DNA of 64,000 nucleotides from a virus (IMGVR_UViG_3300012988_000001:1-64000), one strand, 5' to 3'. Positions 19,683 through 29,186 are shown, numbered from the stretch's first letter. Made by a program: numbers and translations. The notes: generated by a model from the letters alone, not told the origin.

Positions 19683-20148
19683 AGAAGACGTAGCATACGC
19701 GAACAAGATACTTCGGGTACGAACGGCAATGATTGACGGTACTCTATTCAAAGACTCGGCGTTCCAATGTATCAATATTGGTGATGGTAATTATGAAATT
19801 ACTTTTGACCATAATGGCGGCGTAGGAATAGCTACAATTGCTTACTTAGAAAACCGACCATTCGTTGATGATGACTGTTCATATGCAGGGTATGCACGAA
19901 TCTTATTCAATAGCGAAAGCGATCTCTTTACTGTTATGGGTAGCGGTGAACAATATCGTTATATTCCAACTGCCCCAGATGAGGAATGGTACTTTCAGGC
20001 AAGTTTGGTTTCGAATGATAAGGTGCTAAGGGGAGCCACTATTATGAAAACGCTTTCGGCAACACCAATGCCGGAATTCAAACAATTCATTATTCTTCCA
20101 AATATATTGGATAAAATATTAAAACGTATGGATGATTCAGGAATATGA
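19669..20148 (+). CDS. FQxS paralog 2, 159 aa
   Basis: Overlaps paralog 1 by 14 bases; GAGGTATAAAGATA upstream. N-terminus EEDVAYANKILRVRTAM is close to those of paralogs 1 and 3. Motif EWYFQASLVSND near residue 107, tail EFKQFIILPNILDKI. AGTAC-free. Confidence 0.88.
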   Translation: MASYEEDVAYANKILRVRTAMIDGTLFKDSAFQCINIGDGNYEITFDHNGGVGIATIAYLENRPFVDDDCSYAGYARILFNSESDLFTVMGSGEQYRYIPTAPDEEWYFQASLVSNDKVLRGATIMKTLSATPMPEFKQFIILPNILDKILKRMDDSGI

Positions 20149-20609
20149 CATTTGAAGAAGACTTAGAATACGCCCATAAGGTTTTGCGGGTTCGCACTAT
20201 TTTGGAAAATCAAACTTATCTTTCGAATTCACGCTTTCGGCACTTCTCTTTGCGACCTGATGTTTTCGAATATCATATGAAACGCGGTGTCGGTGATGAG
20301 ATTGTTATTGGTTACCATGAAAAACGACAAGATGCAAAACATATCAATTACTACTCATGGGAACTATTGATTTACAATAATAGCAAACTTAACCGGATGC
20401 AGATTCCTATGACTAATAAAGCATTCATGTATCAGACTGATGAACTATGTGAGGAATGGCATTTCCAACAAAGTCTGGTTCATGAGCCTGATGTACTAAC
20501 GGGAATGGTTATCTTCAATGTCTTGGACAGCGTTCCAACAGATTTTGATTACTTTCAACTCAAGGTTCGGAACTTAGACGATATTATTATGAGGTATGAA
20601 CTACCATGA
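20145..20609 (+). CDS. FQxS paralog 3, 154 aa
   Basis: ATGA junction with paralog 2. N-terminus EEDLEYAHKVLRVRTIL; motif EWHFQQSLVHEPD near residue 106; tail DYFQLKVRNLDDI. The x-F-x-L-x-x-x-x-L-D-x-I tail is shared with paralogs 2 and 4-5. AGTAC-free. Confidence 0.88.
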   Translation: MTFEEDLEYAHKVLRVRTILENQTYLSNSRFRHFSLRPDVFEYHMKRGVGDEIVIGYHEKRQDAKHINYYSWELLIYNNSKLNRMQIPMTNKAFMYQTDELCEEWHFQQSLVHEPDVLTGMVIFNVLDSVPTDFDYFQLKVRNLDDIIMRYELP

Positions 20610-21061
20610 CATTCCAAGAGACTTTTAAATTAGGTAACGATATTGTATCCATCATGAAAGCAATGGATGATGGAAAGTTTAATGACTGTCCCAATATTCG
20701 GAGGGTTGTTAATTATGATTTAACTTTTTATTACATTGACAAAAGAAGGATTGGTGGACTTAGCCATTCAAAATATGATAACGAAACAACCATCAGGCAT
20801 CATGGTAAGATTGTCCATCACCGCCAACATGCACAACGAGTTTGTATCTTTCATGGTGGTGAAATAAAAGAATTCTTTGCAGGTGATCCTATGTTGACAC
20901 CAACAGCGGAACAATACTTTCAAAACTCATTGGTATATGAACAAGATGCACACCTACGTATATTACTATGGTATGGTCTACTTTCACAACATACATTTAA
21001 ACATAATGACGTTATGATTGATTACACTCATTTAGACACTATTCGCGAGGCATTACTATGA
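20606..21061 (+). CDS. FQxS paralog 4, 151 aa
   Basis: ATGA junction. N-terminus MTFQETFKLGNDIVSIMKAM; motif EQYFQNSLVYEQD near residue 103; tail NDVMIDYTHLDTI. One of the shortest complete members, useful as the minimal unit. AGTAC-free. Confidence 0.88.
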   Translation: MTFQETFKLGNDIVSIMKAMDDGKFNDCPNIRRVVNYDLTFYYIDKRRIGGLSHSKYDNETTIRHHGKIVHHRQHAQRVCIFHGGEIKEFFAGDPMLTPTAEQYFQNSLVYEQDAHLRILLWYGLLSQHTFKHNDVMIDYTHLDTIREALL

Positions 21062-21555
21062 CGTTCCAAGATGATTTAGACTTTGCTAAACGACTTGTAG
21101 ATCTCCGGGATGCATTTGTTAATGGTGAAATGGATGCATATGGTTACCTTAAGCATATCGATTATGGTGATTCTGATGTATACAAATACACACTCAAAAA
21201 CAACTATCAACCACCAATGGTTTTCAGGGTTAACAAATATGGGTTTGATGGTGTAAGCAGTTTTCAATTCAGTGATGAAGGTTATATGTTATTTCACCAT
21301 AACAAACCAACTAAAATTTGGATGCCTACTCTTGAAGATTGGATACCAGCCAGCGAGTTTGTTTGCACTGAGGAATTTCACTTCCAACAATCATTGGTGC
21401 ACAATGAATACACGGTGAGGGAAATGTTAACTATTGCATATCTGATTGAAAACCCTTTACCAGAACAATATGAATACTTTAAATTGAACATGGTATACCT
21501 CTTCGAGATGCAACAGATCCTAATCAAGCTAAGAGACAAATTAAATGCCAAATGA
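21058..21555 (+). CDS. FQxS paralog 5, 165 aa
   Basis: ATGA junction. N-terminus MTFQDDLDFAKRLVDLRDAF; motif EEFHFQQSLVHNE near residue 106; tail YEYFKLNMVYLFEM. Closest in motif to paralog 3. AGTAC-free. Confidence 0.88.
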   Translation: MTFQDDLDFAKRLVDLRDAFVNGEMDAYGYLKHIDYGDSDVYKYTLKNNYQPPMVFRVNKYGFDGVSSFQFSDEGYMLFHHNKPTKIWMPTLEDWIPASEFVCTEEFHFQQSLVHNEYTVREMLTIAYLIENPLPEQYEYFKLNMVYLFEMQQILIKLRDKLNAK

Positions 21556-22153
21556 ATACATCGATAAATTAGAACGTGTTCTGTACTTTGTTTCAACATT
21601 CCACAAGCGTGGTATAGAAATGAAGAAGCATTGGAATGGGACCAAAGAACTTTACATCTGCGAGCACTTAAAGATTGAACAGCCATACTATGAACCGAAC
21701 GGTGAAGTTACTATTCTTCTGTACGCTCATGACAAAGGTAATGAGGGAATAAGCATTGACCATGTTGTAAAAACTTACCCTCACAATTACCCCCATCCAA
21801 ATAATCCAAACGAAAAACTAGCAAATACTTATTACGATACCAGTTACTATCATCAATTCTTATTCTATAACAAAGATTGTGATACTATTGAATACCAACC
21901 TGAAACTCAACATGAAGCTAAACTGGATATCCCATCGTATGATGTGAACAGTGAGGGTGGAGAATTTCAATACAGCCTATTGCACGACGATGAAATGCTT
22001 GGTATAATGCAAGTTGTTCAACATTTTAAACGCAAGGGTCATCACTCTTTTGGCGATTGGATGCACCCTGCCTTTGATAAAATCTACGAGGAACTTAATG
22101 AATACTATGACATTGGGCGAGAAGATTACTTACTTGGCGACGGAATTTCATAA
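21545..22153 (+). CDS. FQxS paralog 6, 202 aa
   Basis: Overlaps paralog 5 by 11 bases. N-terminus YIDKLERVLYFVSTFHKRG; longer middle; motif GGEFQYSLLHDDE near residue 139, then LGIMQVVQHFKRKG. Last member of the AGTAC-free island. Confidence 0.87.
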   Translation: MPNEYIDKLERVLYFVSTFHKRGIEMKKHWNGTKELYICEHLKIEQPYYEPNGEVTILLYAHDKGNEGISIDHVVKTYPHNYPHPNNPNEKLANTYYDTSYYHQFLFYNKDCDTIEYQPETQHEAKLDIPSYDVNSEGGEFQYSLLHDDEMLGIMQVVQHFKRKGHHSFGDWMHPAFDKIYEELNEYYDIGREDYLLGDGIS

Positions 22154-22622
22154 GAATCCACAACCGTTCGTAGCAGCGTTCAAAGCAACTTGTAATTTCA
22201 CACATTCATTCCGTGACTTACAAGGAATGGATGATACAGACGATGAGTACATAGAATGTAGTACAGGAGGACAAGTACTAATCTGTACTGGAAAGTTTAA
22301 CAACAAGCTACAGAACGAACGGTGGCATTGGGCTGCTGTACAAGACGATTTACTCATGTTTTCACCTCAAAGTACTTACAACCCTCATCTTTATTATCAA
22401 GTACCCTTTGGTGGAGACAAGATACAATTTGACAACTTCCTTACTCATGATTACACAGAAGAAGAAATGTTTCAGTACTCAACAACTCTAAGCAATGGTG
22501 CTTTGGAAACGCTAGAAGCATTCGTGTATTGCAAGGAGCACTGTACTGTTCCTTTTAAGATTAACTTAGCTAAGGTGAATTTAGACTTAGCAGTAGAGGT
22601 GTATAAACGATGTCAAGCCTAG
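22098..22622 (+). CDS. FQxS paralog 7, 174 aa
   Basis: ATG at 22098 chosen for GAGGAACTTA upstream (overlap 56 bases); 22107 is the alternative. Motif EEMFQYSTTLSNG near residue 122, helix ALETLEAFVYCKEH. AGTAC sites return from here on. Confidence 0.85.
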   Translation: MNTMTLGEKITYLATEFHKNPQPFVAAFKATCNFTHSFRDLQGMDDTDDEYIECSTGGQVLICTGKFNNKLQNERWHWAAVQDDLLMFSPQSTYNPHLYYQVPFGGDKIQFDNFLTHDYTEEEMFQYSTTLSNGALETLEAFVYCKEHCTVPFKINLAKVNLDLAVEVYKRCQA

Positions 22623-23245
22623 AACCAATAACAGCAATTACAAAAGTCGTCCCTCGCAAAAGTAAAATTAACACTATTGATACTTTTGAAGAACTTGACA
22701 AATACATTACAGTACTAACTTCAATTCTAGATTACATAGATCGATTTGTAGGTCATCCGTTCTTTACAGACTACTCACATAATGGTAGGTATAATATTGT
22801 TAAGAAGACGCACGGTGTAGATGGTTATTGTTTAACTCTAGTAAAAGATGGAATAGAATTGGCCTCAGTTGGATACTATAATTTAGACCCAGAAGATACT
22901 TCATGGACTAAGGTTGACTTATCTGGTACTACTCATATCTATGGTTTTCCACAAGAGAATCAGAGTACATATTCTTATTACGATGCATGTGATTCATTAG
23001 AAGCAGATGTGGAATATAATATTGCAGATTACAATGAAACCATGTATACTCAGTTAGAGTTTGTCTATTCTAAAGCACAAGTTAATGGTGCAATGTGTAT
23101 GGCTAAGTTAGCACAAAGTGATCCTAATCGTAAGTACAGGCAGTTTGTGATTTATGAATATCCTTCAAGGGATTTTAATGTTTTACTTGAAGACCTAAAA
23201 GATTATATATTCGAACGTACCGTCATGCTGGCTAAGGGGTTTTAA
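22610..23245 (+). CDS. FQxS-family member with degenerate motif, 211 aa
   Basis: Overlaps paralog 7 by 13 bases. Helix ELDKYITVLTSILDYIDRF preceded by an extra 20-residue N-terminus. The motif is degraded to MYTQLEFVYSKAQ near residue 145 (no FQ). Middle strands and C-terminal pattern (FVIYEYPSRDFNVLLEDL) still fit. Confidence 0.83.
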   Translation: MSSLEPITAITKVVPRKSKINTIDTFEELDKYITVLTSILDYIDRFVGHPFFTDYSHNGRYNIVKKTHGVDGYCLTLVKDGIELASVGYYNLDPEDTSWTKVDLSGTTHIYGFPQENQSTYSYYDACDSLEADVEYNIADYNETMYTQLEFVYSKAQVNGAMCMAKLAQSDPNRKYRQFVIYEYPSRDFNVLLEDLKDYIFERTVMLAKGF

Positions 23246-23770
23246 ATGATTTTAACTGAAGAGTTCCAAGAAGCACACGATATATTATTATTTGTCTGTT
23301 CCAAGATTCCAGTACTGGAGCAAGGTTTCAAAGATGGACTACTACAAGGTAAGACTCCAAGTATCATGTTTTATGAGTACAATATACAGTATATTAGTAC
23401 AGGAAGTGGTACTTCAGATGCAGTCCAGAGTAATATAAAATTTGCTTCATTGAACAACTATAGTTTTATCAGAAGTGAAGATCATCGTAGGTCTAATGTG
23501 AATATTCATCTTGTATATAATACGGGTCCACATTTACGCTTAGGTAAAACAGTTATTGACAACTTTGATTACAGTGAAGAGAATGTGTTTCAGCAATCTT
23601 TAGTACTTGATAACGAATCAGCATTAGATTTAGATTTCATTACGTTCCTGAAGAATAAGAAGTTCAAGCAAACATTAATGTTCAAGCGTAGGGGATATTC
23701 TCTTGATGGATTGAAGATGATTAAAGAACGAGTAGAGGAAGCACTATGTTACCTATCCGACCAGAAATAG
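23246..23770 (+). CDS. FQxS paralog 9, 174 aa
   Basis: Begins directly after the preceding stop. N-terminus EEFQEAHDILLFVCSKI; motif ENVFQQSLVLDNE near residue 112; tail QTLMFKRRGYSLDGL. Confidence 0.87.
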   Translation: MILTEEFQEAHDILLFVCSKIPVLEQGFKDGLLQGKTPSIMFYEYNIQYISTGSGTSDAVQSNIKFASLNNYSFIRSEDHRRSNVNIHLVYNTGPHLRLGKTVIDNFDYSEENVFQQSLVLDNESALDLDFITFLKNKKFKQTLMFKRRGYSLDGLKMIKERVEEALCYLSDQK

Positions 23771-24288
23771 TTGAGTACAGTGAAGAATTAAAAAAGACAA
23801 TTCAGCTAATTAAAGAAACCAATGCAATAGCACATTTAGTTCACAAAACAGGAATGTGGTCTAATAATAATGTACAGATCAGTATTGACAATTATGAAGT
23901 ATTCTGTATTAATGATTGGGAAAGTACCTTTAAATTCTTTGTAAGTAATTACGATATGATTAGTGGTACAAGTGATTATAAAGAACATAATGACGGTTCA
24001 GTAGTTAAGTACAGAGATAGTTCAAAAGAAATCAACATATGTGGTACGTTGTACACAATGGAAGAAGCCTTTAGTAATTACGAAGAGATTTATTTCCAAC
24101 ACAGTACCTTAAATCATCAATGTGCTTTAGATGCTTTTGATATGTTAATGTATTTGCACCAAGATGGTTTAGAGGGTTCATTCTTATTGACAACCCCTAT
24201 GGACATTAAAGTACTTAAGGTGTTCAACATTGATTATGATATAATGATGCAAGATTCATACGAAAGGTTTGGGAGGTACAGAACATGA
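23746..24288 (+). CDS. FQxS paralog 10, 180 aa
   Basis: AGAGGAAGCACT before the ATG; overlaps paralog 9 by 25 bases. Helix YSEELKKTIQLIKETNAI; motif EIYFQHSTLNHQC near residue 114; tail SFLLTTPMDIKVLKVF. Confidence 0.87.
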   Translation: MLPIRPEIVEYSEELKKTIQLIKETNAIAHLVHKTGMWSNNNVQISIDNYEVFCINDWESTFKFFVSNYDMISGTSDYKEHNDGSVVKYRDSSKEINICGTLYTMEEAFSNYEEIYFQHSTLNHQCALDAFDMLMYLHQDGLEGSFLLTTPMDIKVLKVFNIDYDIMMQDSYERFGRYRT

Positions 24289-24839
24289 GTGAAGCATATG
24301 AGTACGCAAGGAAGTTCATCAAGATTAGTAAATTGATGGACGAATGTATGCACACGATGACACCAACACAACGCACCATACAAATCCTTCCTTATATTAC
24401 AATGCATGAGTTCAACGATAAGATGGACGTGTTGTATTATAACGATTATCCTGTATTAGATCATAAGATCGCATGGGGTGAGGATGCGTTCAATTACAAT
24501 TTCGTGACGAATAAGCCCATAGCTCGTGGGAGTATGGATTACAAAGATGCGATAATTGTTGACACGAGTACGAATATGTTTTATGCTAATAGGGATGATA
24601 TACAGTCGGATGGTTCAGTACCGTACAGTATGGAGTTTCTTGACGCTGAAGAACATCTATTCCAGATGGAAATAATGTTAGGTGAACGCTACGAGTTATA
24701 TAGTATATTACACGCATTGCATATGCTTGGTTACGATAACCGAGCGTATGTGCACGTACATTCATTAAACGTCTTAGATAAGATTATAGATGACGTGGAG
24801 ACATACCTTGAAAACCACCGTTACAACAAAGAATTTTAA
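24285..24839 (+). CDS. FQxS paralog 11, 184 aa
   Basis: ATGA junction. Helix EYARKFIKISKLMDECM; motif EEHLFQMEIMLGE near residue 123 (Ser replaced by Glu), helix LYSILHALHMLGYD; tail VHSLNVLDKIIDDVE. Confidence 0.87.
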   Translation: MSEAYEYARKFIKISKLMDECMHTMTPTQRTIQILPYITMHEFNDKMDVLYYNDYPVLDHKIAWGEDAFNYNFVTNKPIARGSMDYKDAIIVDTSTNMFYANRDDIQSDGSVPYSMEFLDAEEHLFQMEIMLGERYELYSILHALHMLGYDNRAYVHVHSLNVLDKIIDDVETYLENHRYNKEF

Positions 24840-25371
24840 CATCCAAGAAGTTCATGCATATGCGATAAAGATGAAGGAGTTGGTAGATTATATGTTTGCC
24901 AACATCTATTCGTGTAGGAATTTCGGTTCCTTCCATTTTAATAAAAAGATGGGTTCGGTGCAGTTCAAGAACAACGACCCAGAACGAGAGAATCAAATTT
25001 TTTCAGTACAAAGAGTATCACAAGGAGTATGGAATGGTAAACATAGTAAGGTAGCCCACAAACCATTTCCTTTCAAATTAGAGTATTTTGAGAATGGTAC
25101 AGACCTGTGTATAGAAGTATCTACAATCAAGGGTAAAGAAGAACAGCATTGGGGATTAGATTACCACAAATATTATTCGAAAGAACAATTAGAAGATGAA
25201 GGTTTTTTATTCCAGCAATCATTGGTAATGGAAGAAGAAGCCTTATTTGGTATATGCTGTGCTTCGTGGTTATATCATATGAAGATGCAGTTCACATATA
25301 TCATTTGTGAATTAGATGTAGATGAAATGAACCGAGTACATAAGGTGGTGTTCGATGATGACCGACCGTGA
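24808..25371 (+). CDS. FQxS paralog 12, 187 aa
   Basis: TTG start at 24808 suggested by GGAG 7 bases upstream; the in-frame ATG at 24790 is the alternative. Helix EVHAYAIKMKELVDYMF; motif EGFLFQQSLVMEEE near residue 132, then LFGICCASWLYH; tail YIICELDVDEMNRV. Confidence 0.82.
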   Translation: MKTTVTTKNFNIQEVHAYAIKMKELVDYMFANIYSCRNFGSFHFNKKMGSVQFKNNDPERENQIFSVQRVSQGVWNGKHSKVAHKPFPFKLEYFENGTDLCIEVSTIKGKEEQHWGLDYHKYYSKEQLEDEGFLFQQSLVMEEEALFGICCASWLYHMKMQFTYIICELDVDEMNRVHKVVFDDDRP

Positions 25372-25999
25372 AGTAATTCAAGCTGCTGATTATGTAGAGG
25401 AAGCGGTATTCCTTTTAGTAGAGATGGAAGAAATGATGGGACAGAAGATGAAGATATATGTTCCAGCAGACGGATTAATATTACACAATGAAGAACCAGT
25501 TAATCAAGCACATGTATTAATCAATTACAGCAATAACATGTATGAGGTATTTGATAATTGTGAGTGCAGTGTGAATTTAGGAATGTTCACATGGTTGAAG
25601 TATAAAATAGATGGCAAAGCAGAGAAGACCGCTAATACGATGCTACGTTCAGAATCAAATAAGTACAGTATAATTTTGAGTACAAATGCTGGTAGTAATG
25701 ATATAGTAAAATTAGTCCGAGCTAGTATGAATGTAAAATACGAAATGCATAAAATTGGCACACCTGAATGTGATGAGTATTTGTTTTTACGTTCATTAGA
25801 AGAAGAAGATTTCGAAATGAATGTTTTATTGTTTATGTACGAATGGCGTAGGCGTTATGGTCGTAATATAGTATTGCGAATTGGACGTGACCCAGTACAG
25901 ACATGTTCATTAATATTACAAACAGTTAAGGATGCATATGAAAAGTACATTGAATATAGCAGGAATCCAGAGAACGATACGAGCTTTAGAACAATATAA
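25355..25999 (+). CDS. FQxS paralog 13, 214 aa
   Basis: Overlaps paralog 12 by 17 bases; double ATG at 25355/25358. Helix ADYVEEAVFLLVEMEEM; motif DEYLFLRSLEEED near residue 141 (Q replaced by L/R), helix MNVLLFMYEWRRRYG. Confidence 0.86.
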   Translation: MMTDREVIQAADYVEEAVFLLVEMEEMMGQKMKIYVPADGLILHNEEPVNQAHVLINYSNNMYEVFDNCECSVNLGMFTWLKYKIDGKAEKTANTMLRSESNKYSIILSTNAGSNDIVKLVRASMNVKYEMHKIGTPECDEYLFLRSLEEEDFEMNVLLFMYEWRRRYGRNIVLRIGRDPVQTCSLILQTVKDAYEKYIEYSRNPENDTSFRTI

Positions 26000-26618
26000 T
26001 TCAGCGAACAATGCTAGGATTGAAGTTGGTTATTTCATTGTAGATGGTAAATCATATGGAATTCGGTTGCGTAAGAATTATTACGATACCAATTACGGCG
26101 ATGAGCGTTATACGATTTTAGTAGAGATTCAGTACCCAAGTACAAGTGGATTAGTGTGGGTGAGCTTAGGTGAATTCAGTGCAGTACATCCAGATTCATT
26201 TACATCATATACCCCAAAGATTCGTATTGATCGGAATTGGATTACCTACAAAGCGGCTCCAGAGCAAGATCAATGCAGTGCTGAAGTGACAGTTACCCCA
26301 ATTAAGAGTGTTGTTACGAAGCGGCTCTTTCATGTTTCCGGGGAAGAGATACACGAGATTGCTGATGATTTTGAGAGTCAGCAGTTTCAGCACAATTTAG
26401 TATGTGATGATGATGAATTAATGGATGAAGAGTACAATGCACAGTGCATGGAATTGGTGCTTAGTGAGTTCCAATTAATGTACGAAGGTAAAGCTGAAAT
26501 CACATGTATTGACATTATGCCGACACACATTATTGGTGCTGATGTTAATTTCGCAATTCCTTATGATAGTATTGCAACGGAGATTGAAAATTATGTCCAA
26601 GTCCACAAAAGTAAGTAA
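25938..26618 (+). CDS. FQxS paralog 14, 226 aa
   Basis: Second ATG (25938) preferred because TAAGGA is 5-6 bases upstream. Largest member. Motif SQQFQHNLVCDDD near residue 148; tail ITCIDIMPTHIIG then a final helix DSIATEIENYVQ. Confidence 0.85.
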   Translation: MKSTLNIAGIQRTIRALEQYNSANNARIEVGYFIVDGKSYGIRLRKNYYDTNYGDERYTILVEIQYPSTSGLVWVSLGEFSAVHPDSFTSYTPKIRIDRNWITYKAAPEQDQCSAEVTVTPIKSVVTKRLFHVSGEEIHEIADDFESQQFQHNLVCDDDELMDEEYNAQCMELVLSEFQLMYEGKAEITCIDIMPTHIIGADVNFAIPYDSIATEIENYVQVHKSK

Positions 26619-27225
26619 AGAAGCCAAGAAGTTTAGTGAAGCATATGAGATTGGTAAGGTATGGTTACCGAGGATAGTGAATGGTTTGTATATGATTCGT
26701 GATATGCGTTGTAGGAATGATAGTATTGAAGCGAGTGAAGTATTCCATATGTTTGACGAATTGAATTATTTCATTTCATATAGGGATGAGCTTCCTGAGT
26801 GTGAGAATATTTCATTAGGTAAAGGTAATAGTATGTACCTTAGTCTAAATCGTGGTATGCCAATTATTCCAACCAAACCATTGTGCGTTCATAGTATTGT
26901 TAAAGAGTTTCATGGTGATAAGAATTACGTCCAGTACGTTAATCGTAATACACCAGTATTTGGCGTAGTGAAGTATGATAATTTTCCAGTACAGTTACCG
27001 GAAGGTTTAGACATTATGGAATTACCGGAAGAGTCAATGTTTCAGACCGAAATGTGTATTGATTCGAAATTAGTTAATGGTGCTGCGGTGTGGATGGGTT
27101 TGCGTGATTTTGGATACAAGTTTGGTGAGATAATTTATTACGGAGATAGTTTGTTGAAGATTTATCGCCTTAATGATGCTGTAGAAACCGTTGTCAAGAA
27201 ATTACGTGAAAAATACGAAGCATAA
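26593..27225 (+). CDS. FQxS paralog 15, 210 aa
   Basis: ATG at 26593 gives MSKSTKVSKEAKKFSEAYEI; overlaps paralog 14 by 26 bases. Motif ESMFQTEMCIDSK near residue 148; tail GEIIYYGDSLLKIYRL. Last gene before a structured non-coding gap. Confidence 0.85.
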   Translation: MSKSTKVSKEAKKFSEAYEIGKVWLPRIVNGLYMIRDMRCRNDSIEASEVFHMFDELNYFISYRDELPECENISLGKGNSMYLSLNRGMPIIPTKPLCVHSIVKEFHGDKNYVQYVNRNTPVFGVVKYDNFPVQLPEGLDIMELPEESMFQTEMCIDSKLVNGAAVWMGLRDFGYKFGEIIYYGDSLLKIYRLNDAVETVVKKLREKYEA

Positions 27226-27229
27226 ATAA

Positions 27230-27345
27230 ATGTTACCCTTTATCGGGGGATAGGTGCACCGGGGCCAAAAAAAATTTCGCTTCACAAAGTGAAAAATAAG
27301 GTTTAACAACAATGAAATCGGCCCCCACGCACCAACGCTGCAATT
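27230..27345 (+). other. Structured non-coding gap inside the array
   Basis: The 158-base gap 27226-27383 has no gene. GGTGCACCGGGGCC (about 27251-27264) can pair with GGCCCCCACGCACC (about 27322-27335); between them TTCAC/GTGAA makes a small hairpin after a run of eight A. No promoter recognised, so it may be a processing site, attenuator or small structured RNA. Confidence 0.55.
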
Positions 27346-27383
27346 AGATTGCATTTAAGTTGTATTTGATTTTGGAGTCCAGA

Positions 27384-28004
27384 ATGAATTTATTTGATTT
27401 GCCCGAAAAAGAATTATTTGATATTAAAGAAGTAGGTTTAGTTATTCGTGATATAGCATTGTCTCGCATTCCTGATCGTATGTTGTCAGCCAGTGATCAA
27501 GTCATTTATAGTACAGAAGATTTCGAAGTACTGTTAATTAGTAATAGTGTAGTACTAAAGAAACACATTCAAGATGGAAGTCATAATAAATGGAAGACGC
27601 GATTCTGTTTCGCTGCTAACTATGATGATATGATAGATGAAAGACCTTGGAGTACTCGCTATAATGTAGACCGTGACCGATATGTTATTCGTTATACTTG
27701 GGCTAATAGTATCATTAAAGTAAATGACCGTAACGTTTTCTTCAGTTCTGTACAAGGAAACGAAGAGTACATTGATGTTATTGAAGAACATATTCACTAT
27801 AGTGATATGGAACCTGAGATATTTCAACGTGCACTTATTGAATCCCCAATGCAGATGAATGTCATTATGTTGAATTATCTATTCCGAAGGGATCTTCCAT
27901 ATCATCAAGCAGAACCTGAAATCACTTTACATGGCTATTTAACTGAGTTAGAATTGTTGTCTAAGGTTGTTCCACATATTGCGGAGTTACGTAAATTATG
28001 CTAA
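27384..28004 (+). CDS. FQxS paralog 16, 206 aa
   Basis: Start at MNLFDLPEKE with GGAGTCCAGA upstream. Motif PEIFQRALIESPM near residue 144, helix MNVIMLNYLFRRD; tail EITLHGYLTELELL. First gene after the structured gap. Confidence 0.86.
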   Translation: MNLFDLPEKELFDIKEVGLVIRDIALSRIPDRMLSASDQVIYSTEDFEVLLISNSVVLKKHIQDGSHNKWKTRFCFAANYDDMIDERPWSTRYNVDRDRYVIRYTWANSIIKVNDRNVFFSSVQGNEEYIDVIEEHIHYSDMEPEIFQRALIESPMQMNVIMLNYLFRRDLPYHQAEPEITLHGYLTELELLSKVVPHIAELRKLC

Positions 28005-28576
28005 CAATGGAAAAAGTTACTGCAATATATCGTCTATTGGATGTTCTATTGTATATGTACAAAGAGAAGGTTGGTGCAGTAAGGACAAGTGCTTTCAGTA
28101 CTAACATGTCTGCAATGAATAATACTTACATTATAGAGTCAGACACCAAACTTGCGTGGAGTGTTATTCTACGGGATAGTGAAGATGATTGGTTCATTGC
28201 ATCTATTCATCCAGATTCGGAACCGGGTTGTAGGCGTAGGTGGAATGCGTATACTAATAAAACACAGACTAACCAAATGTCATGTACCTTCTGTACAAAT
28301 GCTCCTAGTGCTTTGAATCATGGAGAGAAAGATGTAGTAATTCAAACACTTCCTAGTACAGTTGTTGATGAAGGTGATATCTTCAGTCTACAAACGTTGT
28401 ATGAAGATTGTTATGTACTGTGTCTAGTAATTGAGGCGTATTTACGTAATAAGATTGAAGAAGAGTTTTATATACCTTTGAACATTGATAAGTTAATGAA
28501 GATGGAAGTATATCACATTGAAGCTGTTACTCAATTCTGGGAAGAGTATATTGACGCACATGAGGAAATGCAATGA
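27998..28576 (+). CDS. FQxS-family member with degenerate motif, 192 aa
   Basis: Overlaps paralog 16 by 7 bases (alternative ATG 28007). Helix VTAIYRLLDVLLYMYKE; motif degraded to GDIFSLQTLYEDC near residue 126; tail FYIPLNIDKLMKM fits the family ending. Confidence 0.84.
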   Translation: MLTMEKVTAIYRLLDVLLYMYKEKVGAVRTSAFSTNMSAMNNTYIIESDTKLAWSVILRDSEDDWFIASIHPDSEPGCRRRWNAYTNKTQTNQMSCTFCTNAPSALNHGEKDVVIQTLPSTVVDEGDIFSLQTLYEDCYVLCLVIEAYLRNKIEEEFYIPLNIDKLMKMEVYHIEAVTQFWEEYIDAHEEMQ

Positions 28577-29142
28577 TTAGTTATATGCAGTGCATCGACC
28601 ATGCTATTATGGTTAAGGAAGCAATGTCATTTATGACACTCAACGGTGATAAGTACAGAGCAAATACGGCTAAGATGGGCGATACAGAGATTGACTATAC
28701 TTCTTCTCAGATTATAATTTTTCATGAAGGTTTGCAGATTGGTCATATTGAAACATTGATTAACTTGAGGTTACGTTTATCCATACCTAAGCACTTATCA
28801 TTTGCTACATTCTACACACAGACACCAGAGAATGGGATTGGTGAAGTTAATAAGCGTCCCGCAAACTTACAGACTGATACTTCCGAAGTGATTGATTTAT
28901 TACCGCAAACTTCAGAAGAAGAGTGGGATGCAGTTGCTTTCCAGTTAGAAACGATGTATGATAACAAAATTGCTTCATCATTGATGCTAGAACCTTTCTG
29001 TACTCAGGAATTGACCACATGGTATCCAACTAGGCATTTCCGGTACAAACAGTACACAATCAGTGATTCATGGGTTGATTTACCGTTTGAATTAATTGCA
29101 CAAAACATATTCGAGATGAACACTCGATTTAACAAAGAATAA
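28573..29142 (+). CDS. FQxS paralog 18, 189 aa
   Basis: ATGA junction. Helix CIDHAIMVKEAMSFM; motif WDAVAFQLETMYDN near residue 121. Followed by a combined terminator/promoter, so it closes the first transcription unit of the array. Confidence 0.86.
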   Translation: MISYMQCIDHAIMVKEAMSFMTLNGDKYRANTAKMGDTEIDYTSSQIIIFHEGLQIGHIETLINLRLRLSIPKHLSFATFYTQTPENGIGEVNKRPANLQTDTSEVIDLLPQTSEEEWDAVAFQLETMYDNKIASSLMLEPFCTQELTTWYPTRHFRYKQYTISDSWVDLPFELIAQNIFEMNTRFNKE

Positions 29143-29144
29143 AC

Positions 29145-29186
29145 TTGACAGGGACGGTGTACTGATGTATACTGTCCCTTTCTTAT
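29145..29186 (+). promoter_or_regulatory. Nested terminator and promoter inside the array
   Basis: -35 TTGACA (29145-29150), 17-base spacer, -10 TATACT (29168-29173). AGGGACGGTGTAC and GTATACTGTCCCT form a long stem followed by TTCTTAT: a terminator whose 3' arm contains the -10. Confidence 0.83.
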
